Source of the DNA: Psococerastis gibbosa
Lineage: Eukaryota; Arthropoda; Insecta; Psocodea; Psocidae
DNA length: 64,000 nucleotides
Assembly: GCA_963971405.1 (NCBI GenBank)
Contig: OZ020488.1
Span: 43,444,888-43,508,887 of the forward strand
Direction of reading: 5' to 3'
Position 1 is the first letter of the stretch, and each line of letters begins with the position of its first letter. Under the pieces are notes generated by a model. The model was not told the origin of the DNA. It saw only the letters and a program-made list of their open reading frames with translations, and did no database searches. This document shows, piece after piece, positions 1 to 12,500 of the stretch. Made by a program: the position numbers and the translations under genes.

Positions 1-80
1 ATGTAGCAAATATGAAACTCGAACCAAGAACCTTTTGGGTGAAAGTCAGAGTCTGTACCACTACTCTACATGTCCTGACA
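1..80 (-). mobile_element. tRNA-derived SINE, family A, truncated copy
   Basis: Seen on the minus strand: the tRNA-like head of the commonest short repeat in this window, with a pol III A-box-like stretch (ATGTAGAGTAGTGG) and a B box (GGTTCGAGTTTC here, GGTTCGAGTCCCA in better copies). The copy is cut off by the left window edge, so only the head is present. It lies in the intron before the first visible cadherin exon. Confidence 0.75.
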
Positions 81-241
81 CACTTTCATACTCTAATAAC
101 GACTATGACATTTCACAATTCTTTTATGGCTTCATATGATTCGGGTTTAAGGTTTTCCATCTCCTTCCGTTTATCTCTTAATTTGAGTATTTGTATTTTT
201 GTGTTACAAAACAGCCTAATCACTGTTTTGTTTTATTTTAG

Positions 242-528
242 GTTGTCAATTCTACCCACACGGGGAATATCTTCGCTTCATTAGAGTACCTGAAAATACC
301 CCCGTTGGGGAGGTGATTCTGCAAGTAGAAGTTCATCCGCGACAAAACTTAAGTATTCAGCCGCAAGACAGATTTGAAGATGCCACTTATTTCGCTTTCA
401 AAGATATCAACAGTAGTTCTGTTGGAGTCGTCTTGCACAGAAGTCTGGAGAACCTAGTAGACAATGAGAGTCCCCAGAATGTTTTAAAGTTTCGAATGGC
501 TTGCGACTCTAATGCGGGAGCTGAGACT
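242..528 (+). CDS. Cad89D: Cadherin exon 1 of those visible: EC1
   Basis: The exon follows a pyrimidine-rich acceptor ending TTTTAG (241) and ends at ACT|GTGAGT. It starts in phase 1: the first codon G|GT is completed by an exon to the left. It encodes residues 1-96, with a first-repeat strand containing VPENTPVGE, the calcium-binding glutamate motif. No signal peptide is visible, so at least one more upstream exon must exist. It ends in phase 0 and joins directly to the exon at 2806, which supplies the EC1 linker. Confidence 0.85.
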
Positions 529-3500
529 GTGAGTAGATATTTTTCTGATGTCATGTTTAAACTTTCCTGTTTCCTATTAACAAAGAAATGGTAAATTTGA
601 AACTTTTTGAGTTGTTGAATAATTGGGAAGATCTTAATCATAAGACCTTAACCGTACTGGGACACGTTTTTTAAACTTCGGCTTCCGACTTTCACAACTA
701 TTGGTAAACATAGTTATATACCGTATCAACGCTACTCACGACGCTAGCTCTAGACTTACACTTACAACAAATATTGATTTGTTATACGATAACTAGGGGT
801 CGTCTTTTATGACAGTAACAGTATAAGACGTCAACGACTACGATCCAAAATTCCTACGCACGATGTAAGCGTTGGAGAACTCATCATTGTCGGTCTCACC
901 CTGCTCCGGAGAGTCAGTGGTACACTCATAGATGGCTTTAGACGAACAATACATATTGATTTGTTACAGGCGTCACCGTCTATGGCAGTAGCAGTCTTCG
1001 TAGATGTAATCGACAACCCATTTGAATTAAGCGCTGACGAAACTACCACTGTCGGTCTCACTCTTGCTCAGGGTATCAAAGAAAGCCATAAAACTAACTC
1101 GAGGCAATTAATAAATAAAATGTGCTAATTAGTTACAGGAATAGTCTCTTATGGCAGTACCAGTCTACGTAGAAGATGTTAACGACCACGCTCCAAGATT
1201 TCTAGACACACCATACGAACTAATCCTCATTGTTAAAATTTACTTCGTATAGTCTTACAATAAAATTAAATTAAAAACACAACCGGTTTCGGCTCACGCC
1301 ATCGTCAAGTGCGATTGAAAAAAGGTAAACAAAAGGTATGCAAGCTAAAACAAAATAAAATAAAACTCTTTGTCAGGATAATACACAGCATCGCATAAAG
1401 TAAATAATTTAAATTGAACAATTAAACATTAACCAATGGAAGCGCCAACAAGGGGGAACTACTTAAAAAGGTTATTTCATTAAGTAACGTTTTGTTTTTA
1501 ACCATAGCTTCCCTAATCTCAATGGTTTCTAAATTATCAAGAAGTTTCCCCTTGTTGGCTACATGTAAGATCTTAACATTATCGAAATCACAGGCATGGT
1601 TGTGGGTGTTTATATGTTGGGCTAAGGCGGACTGAGTGTCGGGTTTTCCTACCCCCCGTCTATGCTCCGCTATTCTTTCTTTAAACCCTCTCCCAGTTTG
1701 TCCAATATATAAACTACCACAATCATTACAGTCTAGTTGATAAACCCCTGACTTCCTCCCTTTCTCCAATTTAGGTTTACAATTAATCAATTGCTTACCC
1801 AACGAGTCCACAGAATAAAATGACACATTCTTAACGACCCTATCTCCAATCCAAGAGGCCAACTCCAAACTAATCCTACCAAGATATGGTAACTTAACGT
1901 ACCCTTTATCTGGTTCAGAAGTCTGGCTTGCTCCATAGACTAAAGAGAGGGTTAAATTATTCCTGTGTTTCCTTAAAATATTTTTTACTAGACTCACAGG
2001 ATATCCATTATTATTAGCAATTTCCATAATTGTTGAAAGTTCTTTGTTAAAATGTACAACCGTCAACGGTACATGTAAGAGTCTATGTATCATGGAGTGT
2101 ATGGCTGCATGTTTGTGTTGTGGTGGGTGAAACGAATCCTCTGGAATGATATTGTCTGTATGAGTATAATTTTAAGGTCTTACATGTAGCCAACAAGGTG
2201 AAACTTCTTGATAATTTAGAAACCATTGAGATTAGGGAAGCTATGGTTAAAAACAAAACGTTACTTAATGACGTAACCTTTTTAAGTAGTTCCCCCTTGT
2301 TGGCGCTTCCATTGGTTAATGTTTAATTGTTCAATTTAAATTATTTACTTTATAAGTTTTATTTTATTTTGTTTTAGCATGCATACCTTTTGTTTACCTT
2401 TTTTCAATCGCACTTGACGATGGCGTGAGCCGAAACCGGTTGTGTTTTTAATTTAATTTTATTGTAAGACTATACGAAGTAAATTTTAACAATGAGTGAC
2501 AGCAAGTTTTACAAAGTTACTAAGGAGACTATTATGTTTATACGAACTAATCGTCGACGAACTCATCCCTGTTGGTCTCACATCCATTACGATACCTCTA
2601 GAGTCTAGACGAACAACAAATATTGATTTGTTAGAAGCGTCGTATTTTATGACAGTAACAGTCTACGTTTATTTTATCGACAACCCACACGAATTAAGTG
2701 TTGATGAACGTACCCCTGTCCGTTTCACTCTCTTCCGGGGTATCAACGACACCCATAGAAATAACTATAAACGAACAATAAATTACATATGTTGATTTGT
2801 TACAGGCATCGTCTTTTATGGCAGTAACAGTCTACGTGGAAGACGTCAACGACCACGCTCCAAGATTCCAAGACACCCCATACGAAGTAAGCGTCGACGA
2901 ACTCACTCCTATTGGCCTCACACTCTTCCGGGGCATCCATGCAACAGACAGCGACAAACCAAACACCCCGAACTCTGACGTTCACTATTCCATAGTCGCG
3001 GGAAACGAAAATGCCAAATTTTCACTGGACAATTCGAACCGGCCGTCACTGATTTTGAATAGACCGCTGGATTTCGACGCTGGGGATACGGAGTTTCTTC
3101 TGAAGATTATGGCTTCGGATAGGGGTTCGCCACCGAGGAACTCCACGGTGCCGCTGATGGTGGTTGTAGTGGACAATGATGATATGAGTCCGGTGTTTAC
3201 GAGGGATGTATACAGGACGCAAATCAACGAGTTTTATCCAATGACGGTAAGTTAAGGCAATAAATAGTTATCTACTATAGACATCCCCCTCGTAAGGAAG
3301 ATTGTCTATTGGAACCGGAATTTGCAAATGGCCACCTAGAGATACTGTATGCTAACTTTGGAAACAGCTTATTAGCAACTAAACGCACTCACTATGACGT
3401 TTCTTTCCATAGATGGAAGGAGCGTTAAGTAGCCCACCCTCTTCCGAGATTTCTTCAGATTGCTTACTAGAATACACATTACCAAGACTCAAGAGAAACT

Positions 3501-6500
3501 GCATGCTAACTTTGGAAACGGCTCACTATAATTAAACTAAATGCACTGACTAAGAGGTTCCTTTCTAGACATGGAAGGAGGGTACAGTAGCCCACCCTCT
3601 ACCCTCAGATTGCTTATTAGAATACACGTTACCTAGAGATACTGCATGCTATCTTATAGCTTATAACCTTACTTACTAGAATACACCCTAACATGGTATG
3701 TAAGGCTAGGACTGTAATCATATTTATCGGCAGTAGAAACATTAGAAGGTATGTTTTTCACAGTGTTTATACATATGAGGGTGGTGTTTCATATTTTGGT
3801 CCGAAAGAGGATACATAAGTTTTACCGTAGTTTAAAGTTATCTGTAGGCTACAAATCTACCTATCGAATCCCTTACTTACAGTACCGTCACACTGATAGA
3901 AGCTCAGTCTTCTAAAGTTCCAAACGTGCTTCGTTGAAATGGTATTTACTAGCAGTTGAAAAAGATAACCTGATTTATTCATACTGGGATTTGGTATACG
4001 GTATGCAGGTTGCGTGTTGTGGGTACCTTTGTTTGCTGGGTAGGAAAAAGACAATGAACATATGCATTTTACTACACCGCCTATCACAAAATATTTTTTC
4101 AATTATACTGTATAGACATGCATATATGAATATATATATACATATATCAGTACTTGGTTAAGTCATACTTTCGCCTGTTTCATTCAATGGTAAGCTTGTC
4201 TCAGCTTGTCCATTATCACTTGCAGCCGGTGTAGTTTGACGTCGAGAACGTATACCAGTTTGCCAATGGCCAAAATTTCATACGGAAACAGTACAAATAA
4301 TGTCATGGGGTCATTGGCATTGAACATAGGACCTCGAGGCCACTATATGTAGGCCTGGGTCCTTAAAAAGTCTTTAAAAAAAATACTGAAAACTGAAAAC
4401 TAGACACATGAAAATTTTTCGGCTGACTGGGATCCGAACTCATGGCCTTCGAATTTGAACCCAAGCAGAAATAAACTGTCTTTGCATTTGTTTTGGAAGT
4501 AAATAAATGGGATATAGAGAGAAAGGCCATTAAGGCACGAACAAGGCACAAGGCTGTGACAGGTCATTTATAATAATGCGACATCTCATAGCGTCGTGAC
4601 ACCGTCTATAGTCAATGCTGAGGTCAAAATTGAGCTAATCACTTCGAGTCGGATATTAGGCAGGATTAACGCAGTTTAATAGGATTTATGCAAGGATATT
4701 TTCATGATATTGTTATAATTAGGTTCTGCCCGATTTGCGCGGGACAGTCCCGATTTTAAAGGTAATGTCCCTAAAAGAGAGCCAAATGTCCCGATTTTCA
4801 AAGTTAACAAAAGTTTAGAGTTTCTTGAAAAAATCAAACAGGAAAAGAATCTTCTTAGGGCAATTCAGAGTAAGGAAAAGTATGTACGTAGCAGTGCCGG
4901 GCGGAGGTACTTTAGCGCTGGTGGCAAGGTGTAGAATTTGCGCCTTCGAATGTATTCTTCTTTTTTTAATGCCTCTTGCCAGGATGTAACTAGGAATTTT
5001 TGCGGGGTGGCTGAGGCGACTGTAATCCTATATTTGGAGTAAATTGTTTTCTTGATTACTCAATTGTATTGTAGTGTCTCCTTTCAAGTTATGGTGTTAC
5101 TAGCTCGTATATATGACAAGCCCGCAGTCAGGATTTTTTTTCGGGGGTGGCTGTGGCGACTGTGATTCTACACTAGTGTAAGTTTATTTCTTGAGAATTC
5201 AATTGTATCTAGTGTATTCGTTATAGGTTATGGTGTTACTCGTATATATGAAAGCATAGGCAATTTATTGGAGGTTTTAGCCTCGGTGCGAACAAAATAA
5301 AATAAAATAAATAATATTTAGCGGATAAGCGGAATAAACCGTAATGTGATCATTACGACGGATTTAGATAGTATAGAAATAATATTGCATTTAACCCAAA
5401 GAGGGGGGCCCGAGGAAAAAATTTGAAAATTTAAGTGGAAAATAGTGGGGGTTTACGACGCATTTTAACAGCAGTAAAGTATGGATTTTACAAAGCTTAC
5501 AAAAAAATGCTATAGCTAAATCATAAAAATAATATTGCACATAACCCAAAGAAGGGGACCGGGGGTCTCCGGGGGGGGGGGGGGGTGATTTGAAAATGTA
5601 GGTGCAAAACAGTGGGGATTTACAGCAGGAAAGCTTGGAAAGGAATGCATATTCATATTGCTCCAAACAGGATCTCCCCGGGGGAAATTTTTTGGAAAAA
5701 TAGGTCCGAAATAGTGAGGTTTTACGACTTTAACAGCAAAGTTTATAATTTACTGAGGAAGACGTACTCATTTTACCGAACTAGATTAATTTAATTCCCA
5801 TTTTTTCATTTCGGGGGGGGGGGATTTTGTAAATATAAAAGCAAAACAGTGGGGGTTTACGCATTTTAACAGCAGTAACGTATAGATTTAACAAAACTTA
5901 CAAAGAAATTCCTATTCATATTACTGAGAACAGAGGGGCCAGGGGGGCTCCCCCTGAGGAAACGGTTTGAAAAAAAATAAACCCAAAATAGGGTTTTACG
6001 ATTTGAACAGCAGTAAAGTTTATAATTTACAGAGGAAGACGCACATTCATGTTACCGTACTAGATTTATTTAATTCTCAGCTTTCTCAAGGCTGTGGCCT
6101 TGGATTGAGCAGCCAGGTTCACATCGCTGAAGCCATTTTTCGTTTGTTTTTGCTTCTCTAATCTTTTCAAATTCATTTCTAATCAGTTTTTTCGGCCCAG
6201 TTTATTCTAAAAATCATTGGAGTAGTTTTCAATACAAGGTTAAGAAAATTCGTCTAAAATGCGCCCTGGTCCCTTTCTTACTAGTAGAGTATAGTAACCT
6301 GCCCGTATGTCAGGACATGTAGTGTAGTGGTACGGACTCTGACTTTCACCCGAAAGGTTGTCCGTTCGAGTCTACTGGCTACATTTTCTGGCCATGCTTC
6401 GGAGGGCATGTAAAGCAGGCGGTCCCGGGCCTTCCTAGTTAAGTGTAAGAGAGAGCTTTATAGCCCTAACTCCGCTGGGTTGGCTTAGTAATAGAAACAA

Positions 6501-9500
6501 TAAGAAGTCCTTATTTATTTATTTATTTATATACAATATATATATATACTGTATATACAAACCGTAAAATGTCACAGTACGGTACCTAAGTTGAGGTTAT
6601 CATTGCTTGCTATAGTAAATCTTACAGTGCATGCCATCAAAACTGTAGAGGTCAAGGGTTGAAACGTACTTCTAAAGTGGAGGAAGCCTTTTGTATCTTT
6701 ATTTTATTGAAATTTCACCTTTGAAGAGTCTAAAGAGCGCCAAATTTGAAATTGTACCCAAAAAAGTGATGTCACAAGCAAATTTTGGCGCTTTTTCAAA
6801 GTTTCCTTTAGCTCGTTTCATTTCCGATTTAAATTATTCCATTATTTCCAGTCTTCTTTACTCTTAGAATTTTTTTTTTTGAGAGCGCTTCATACCTATA
6901 GGAAAATGAAATGTTTCCAGGGGTGAATTTTGCTCGCCACCGCCTAGGCTCGGGCGTGGTACATTGATATCTACCCAGGTTTTCAAGTAATGATATATTG
7001 ATTTGAGACTGAATTAAATCACATACAAATATTAAGTTGATAAATATTAATTTCTTATGACCCAATAAATATAGTATACATATTAAATATATATACTAGT
7101 ATATATATAGGCTACACTCGATAAAGCGACATTTCAAAATTCTAATTTACACTGGAGAAAATCTATCCGTCCCGATTTGACGAAATGAAAATCTGGTAAG
7201 CCTAGTCAAGGCCATAGCCAAGGGGGGTTCATGGGGGTTCAACCCCCCCCCCCACCGAGATAAAAAGGCTTGAGAGTAGATAGAATCGGAGAGGAAAAAT
7301 AAAAACTATGTAATATCCAATGAAATTTCTGAAACCCCCCCCCCCCCCCCCGGAAAAAATCCTGGCTACGGCCTTGAGCCTAGTTAGTTATAATGACCAT
7401 CAGGAAACTTGAAATTATATACTGCTTACTGTAGGCTATGTACAATATACCTTACGATAATAAAATATAAAGCCTATAGATCACGTCTAGCCATAAGCTA
7501 AGCATAGCCGATAGAGGGCCAACATAGGGGGAAAATGTCCAAGGATATGTCAACGAAAAACTCGAAGGAAATGTCAAAGGAAATGTCAAAGGAAATGTGA
7601 TCCGGTTATACGGTTGCAAATAAAAAGTAAATATCAGAAAATGTAAACAAAAGAACAATTCAACAGTCAGAGCTGACAACAGAATCGAAGGCGCAGAAGT
7701 TCTCTGAACTTGACCTTGGGTCACAACTACGGGAATCGATGATTGAAGTTGGGTGGCCATCATAACAGCTTCAGTTTGATAAAATAAATAAAATAAAAAT
7801 AAATAAGGACTTTTTGTTCCATTACTAAGCCAACCTAGCGGATACATTGTAGTATTATATGGTATATATAACACTGACATTAAATTAACATTGGTTGAAG
7901 AGGTAACCTCCTCGTTATAGCCGAAATTGAGCAGAAGTAGAGGATTTGACGATTACTGGGCTTGTGGTCCAGCGGTTAAGACGACGCCCCGATTAGGCGT
8001 AGATCGTGGGCTCAAATCCCGCCAAGCCCAGTTTTTTCCATATCCTCTAATTTCGGTTTCAACATAGCGGAGTTAGGGCTATAAAGCCCTCTCTTACACT
8101 CAACTAGGAAGGCCCGGGACCGCCTGTTATACGTGCCCTCCAAAGCATGGCCCAGAAAATGTAGCCAGTGTGGAACTCGAACCAACAGCCTTTCGTGTGG
8201 AAGTCAGAGTCCGTACCACTACACTACATGTCCTGACATAGATACAGTAATGATATAGTTAGGCGGATAATCCACATACGTCAATCGTCAATGACGTAAA
8301 TTGACGTGGTAGCAGAATTTTTAGTATGTCTTTAATGTCTGCTGAAACGTCATTTTTCAATTTTTCATTGACGATTGACGTATGTGGAATACAGAGGGTG
8401 TGTGATACAGATATACTACATAAACATTGGAGAATTCTGCCTTCCTAGGCTACAGCCCAATCCACCTAGTCTCCATAACCGGGCCCTGATATTTATCATT
8501 GGACATAATTGAATCATGATGACGCTAAGTGCACCCAAGCACGAGCAATACTCACCGACATATTGCATTGTAATATTCAACAGCACATTGTTCTCCATAC
8601 TAAATTGAAGGGCCCTCGAGAACGGCCACTACAAAATTATATCGCCATTGCAAATGGAATGTCTACATACAGTCCATTATATTACAATTGAAGTGTCCTG
8701 TGGAAGAAGGAGTTAAGTCGCATTTTTCGAAAACCGCAGATTTTTTATTATTTTTTATTTTCTTGTTTTATTAGTTAAAGGGGGCAAGGCCACTCTTGTG
8801 GCATATGCGCCAAGGCTCTAAGTTGTCTTAGTAGTTATATAGCTTTTAGTAGCTCAGTGTGTGGGAGAAAGGCTGAAAGTGAGACGACATTACTATGACG
8901 TCGTCTCCCAGGATCAGAGGGAGTTATTATAAATGTAATAGAATCGAATCAAGTCAAATAAAATGGATACTATTATAATAAAAGCTTTTCAACTTTAAAC
9001 CAAAAAGAACCGGTCCGAGTTTACTCAAACATGCTGTCCAATTTATCAAGTAGTAGCTAGGGAAAATGAGTAATTTCATGGTAAATAATTTTCCTATAGT
9101 TAAATTTCGGATATCTCGGGGGGGGGGGGGAGGGGGGTGTCCACCTGACGTCACTGGAGGTGAGGTAACCACAATATATTTAAAACACATTACAACACAG
9201 TAATAATGGCAGGGCAGGCAATGCATTTCAGCGTGAAGTTTCTATCATTTCAAAAAAAAAAAATTTTGCGCAAAAGCAAATAGGTTTTTGGGAAAGCCAA
9301 CTGTCCGGTTTCGTTACTCAACTTAACACCTAAAACATGCCTGAAGGTAGAAATCATTGATAGAAAAGTTTCGCAGAAATATTATTTTTTAGTCATTTTT
9401 CATTAAAATTATGTTTTTTTTTATTTTTTTAAATTTCGGATATCTCGGGGGGGGGGGGGGGGGGTGTCCGCCTGACGTCACTGGAGGTGAGGTAAATTCT

Positions 9501-12500
9501 AGATAGGTCAGACCAATAAATTACAACACAGCAATAATGGCAGGGCACGCAATGCATTTGAGCGTGAATTTTCATTTTTTCAAAAACATTTTTTTTGCAC
9601 AAACCAAATAGTTTTTTGGGAAAGCAAACTGTCCGGTTTCGTTACTCAATTTAACACCTAAAACATGCCGGAAGGTAGAAATCATCGATGGAAAGGTTTC
9701 TCAGAAAAATGATTTTTTTAGTCATTTTTCATTAAAATTTAGTTATTTTTATTTTTTTTACCCCCAGAAACAAACTATCAAGGGGCAAGCGACCCCCCAC
9801 ATTTTGTCAAAATTAATAACGACTACAACATATGTGAATTTAAAAGAAATCGTTCCAGCCGGTTTGGAGAAATAATGTTTTTAGACGTTTTTTATGAGTT
9901 TTTTGAAAATAAACCCCTCCCAAATTGAGTTAGCCCAAAATAAAAAAATAGTCCCGAGGTATGATTTTTGTGAACTTACATGCCAAATTTTATCAAAATT
10001 GACCGCGTAGTTTGCCAGGAAATCGACGCACTGACAGACAGACAAACATACAGACAGACGGACAGACAGAGCGACAGACAGACATTTCGTAAAAACCACT
10101 TTTTTGGGTTCCTGGGACCTCAAAACGTGTAAATCCGTTGAAATCTCGGAATCGAAAATTTCGACCATCCCAAAGCTTTCCTTATACTACGTATAAATTG
10201 GAAAGCAATAATTGCATTGTAATACATTTGATCTTTAATATATTATAATCTGCACCTTGACCTGACTGTAGACAGTCATTTTACCCGCAGCTGTGCAGAA
10301 GGAGGTGTTTACACTCTTCAAAATAATTTTTTCCATGAGCGTAAAACCGCTTTCTTCTATGCAACGTGCCCTTGAAATAAATAGGAACATTGAATTGCAA
10401 ATATAATATAGACTAGGATTTATTCAAACCCATGCTTGTGTGTATTTGTGATGAGTAAGTGCTTATTTAGTTTTTAATGTATTAACAATTTTAAATGTGA
10501 ATTATACTATTCGGTTCGTTGCTGCCCCCTAGAGTTAGGAAGCACTGCGCTAAGGATAGGCAGAGTTGGGCAAAGGCTTATTAGATTATAACCCCCCCCC
10601 CCCCAAAGGCACGTAACACATAGTGAAGAGCCAAAAAATGCATTTAACTATTTTTATGAAAAATGGTCGCTTTGACCCCTCTGGCATGAAAGGGACGATA
10701 TATTCATAAAAATGTTTGTATGCAATTAACATTTTTACAGTAAAACAGTGATTGAACTTGATTTGTTAAAAATAACGGACACTGATGATGTTAAGTAGAC
10801 GGCCACCTACTATGTAACGAAATATTTAGAAACATTTTTTCTGCTACTTGATAACACCGATGAGCGTCCATCGGATGGATGAGAATGGGACGACCCACAA
10901 GCAAGACCACAAAGATGACCCGAAGACAACTCTCCAGGAAAGACTCGAGCAACTCGCAAGAGGAAGAGGAAAGACAATGGCCGAGAACTAGACGCTGGCG
11001 ACCAACCGATCGGGTGGAGTTTATGAAATGGTTCTGGGGCGACCCCCTCACGCTACACACGCGGCACTTAGAGGGGAGATGAAGAAGAAGAAGAAAATAA
11101 CACCTGTGGACTTTTTTTTACCTATGAAATTGGATTTTACTCAAAATACGCTCGGTCGTAGTGACCCATTGTATCTTAACGCCTTCATCCACCGGTACTT
11201 TTAATTTTGACTCGCCGCAAGACAGTAGCTAGGATTTTCTTTCGGGGGGGGGGGGGGGGGGTTCTGAAATTTCATTGGATATTACATCGTAGTTTTTATT
11301 TTTCCTCCCAAAATCCGATTCTATCTAGGGTTAAGCAATTTCATTTGGGGGGGGGGGGTGTTCGAACGGCCATGAACCCATGACCTTGACTGGCCGTAAT
11401 TTGTAGTAATGAAATTCGTGTACAGCGCTAGCAGTGAGAGAGGGGGCTTCAAAATTTGACATGGGAAAGATGCTCCCAAAAGGAATATTACGTCATATAA
11501 TATTGACAGAACGTTTTCATTTGCTGGGTATTTGAAGAGCTTCGAATCTGGTATTTTCCTTTCTAGCATTCATTTGGGAATTGATTCGAAAATATTTGAG
11601 ATGTGATTTTAATTCTATTTGTTATCGTTTTGAAGATTGCTGTATGTATGCAAAGGGTTTTTGTTCGGAATTTGATTGCTTAGTAATCGTATTGTGGGAC
11701 TAGTTGAATTCGATTACGAGACGGTCGGACACTCATATCTGTACTTGGTCAAGTCATGCTTTCGCCTGCTTCACTGCGTCAATGGCAAACTTGTCTGAGC
11801 TTGTCCATTATCGCTGTATAGGTTGACATCGCGAACGTATGCCAGTTGGCCATTGGCCAAAAATTCATACGGAAACAGTACAAATAATGTCCGAAATTCA
11901 TGGGTTCCTTGGCACTGGGCAAGGGACCTGTGGGCCATTATAAGTAGACCTGGGTCCATAAAAAGTCATTAAAAAAACATTTCGACGTCTTCAGTGGCGC
12001 TGCGTAGACTTCAAAAGTTGTACATCGGTGGCTCCACTTTCATATCGACCACGGCCCATCAGCCCGGATTCTACTGGTTCTTCTTACAGTGATAGCTTAG
12101 TCAACATTGTTTGTAGAGCTATACAAAAATTATCATTCCTCAGTTACATACTGTAATTTATAAGAAGCCACCCACTCAGTTCCAAAGAATCCTCACCCCT
12201 TTTATGACTACTGCCTTGCATCGTGACTCCATACTGGGTAGTGACTATTGTCTTGGATAAGGAAAGCTTTGTGAAGGTCGAAATTTTCGATTCCGAGATT
12301 TCAACGGATTTACACGTTTTGAGGTCCCAGGAACCCAAAAAAGTGGTTTTTACGAAATGTCTGTCTGTATGTCTGTCTGTTCGTCGATTTCCGGGCAAAT
12401 TACTCGGTCAATTTTGATGAAATTCGGCGTTGTAGGTTCACAAAAATCATACCTCGGAACTATTTTTTTATTTTGGGCCAACTCAATTTGGGGGGGTTTT

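Larger units (their letters stand above)
1226..2496 (-). mobile_element. Penelope-like retroelement, 5'-truncated, with inverted terminal copy
   Basis: Both ends carry the same about 0.33-0.35 kb sequence in opposite orientation. The left arm, about 1226-1577, matches the reverse complement of 2171-2496. Between them lies the minus-strand 3' part of a Penelope-like coding region. A partial inverted copy joined to a truncated body is a known layout for Penelope-like elements. The element splits fossil copy c: the stretch ATACGAACTAATC occurs before it (about 1213) and after it (about 2538), with about 40 bp of extra sequence on the right. Confidence 0.8.
7781..8238 (-). mobile_element. tRNA-derived SINE, family A, split by an insert
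   Basis: The SINE runs on the minus strand from the AT-rich tail at 7781 to the head at 8238. It is interrupted after TAGCGG (7836-7841), which is repeated at 8065-8070 where the SINE resumes. The two parts together make one near-complete copy. Confidence 0.8.

Noticed and set aside
831..1061. Minus-strand open stretch in intron 1
   Set aside because: Antisense of the exon-2 fossils; no independent support.
2496..2795. Open stretch read as an extra cadherin exon
   Set aside because: It is fossil copies c and d: no clean acceptor for d, no donor in phase, and a stop before the real exon. The gene frame is complete without it.
10879..11082. Basic, Arg-rich open stretch
   Set aside because: The frame has no family; another frame looks more like a LINE tail, so no gene is called.
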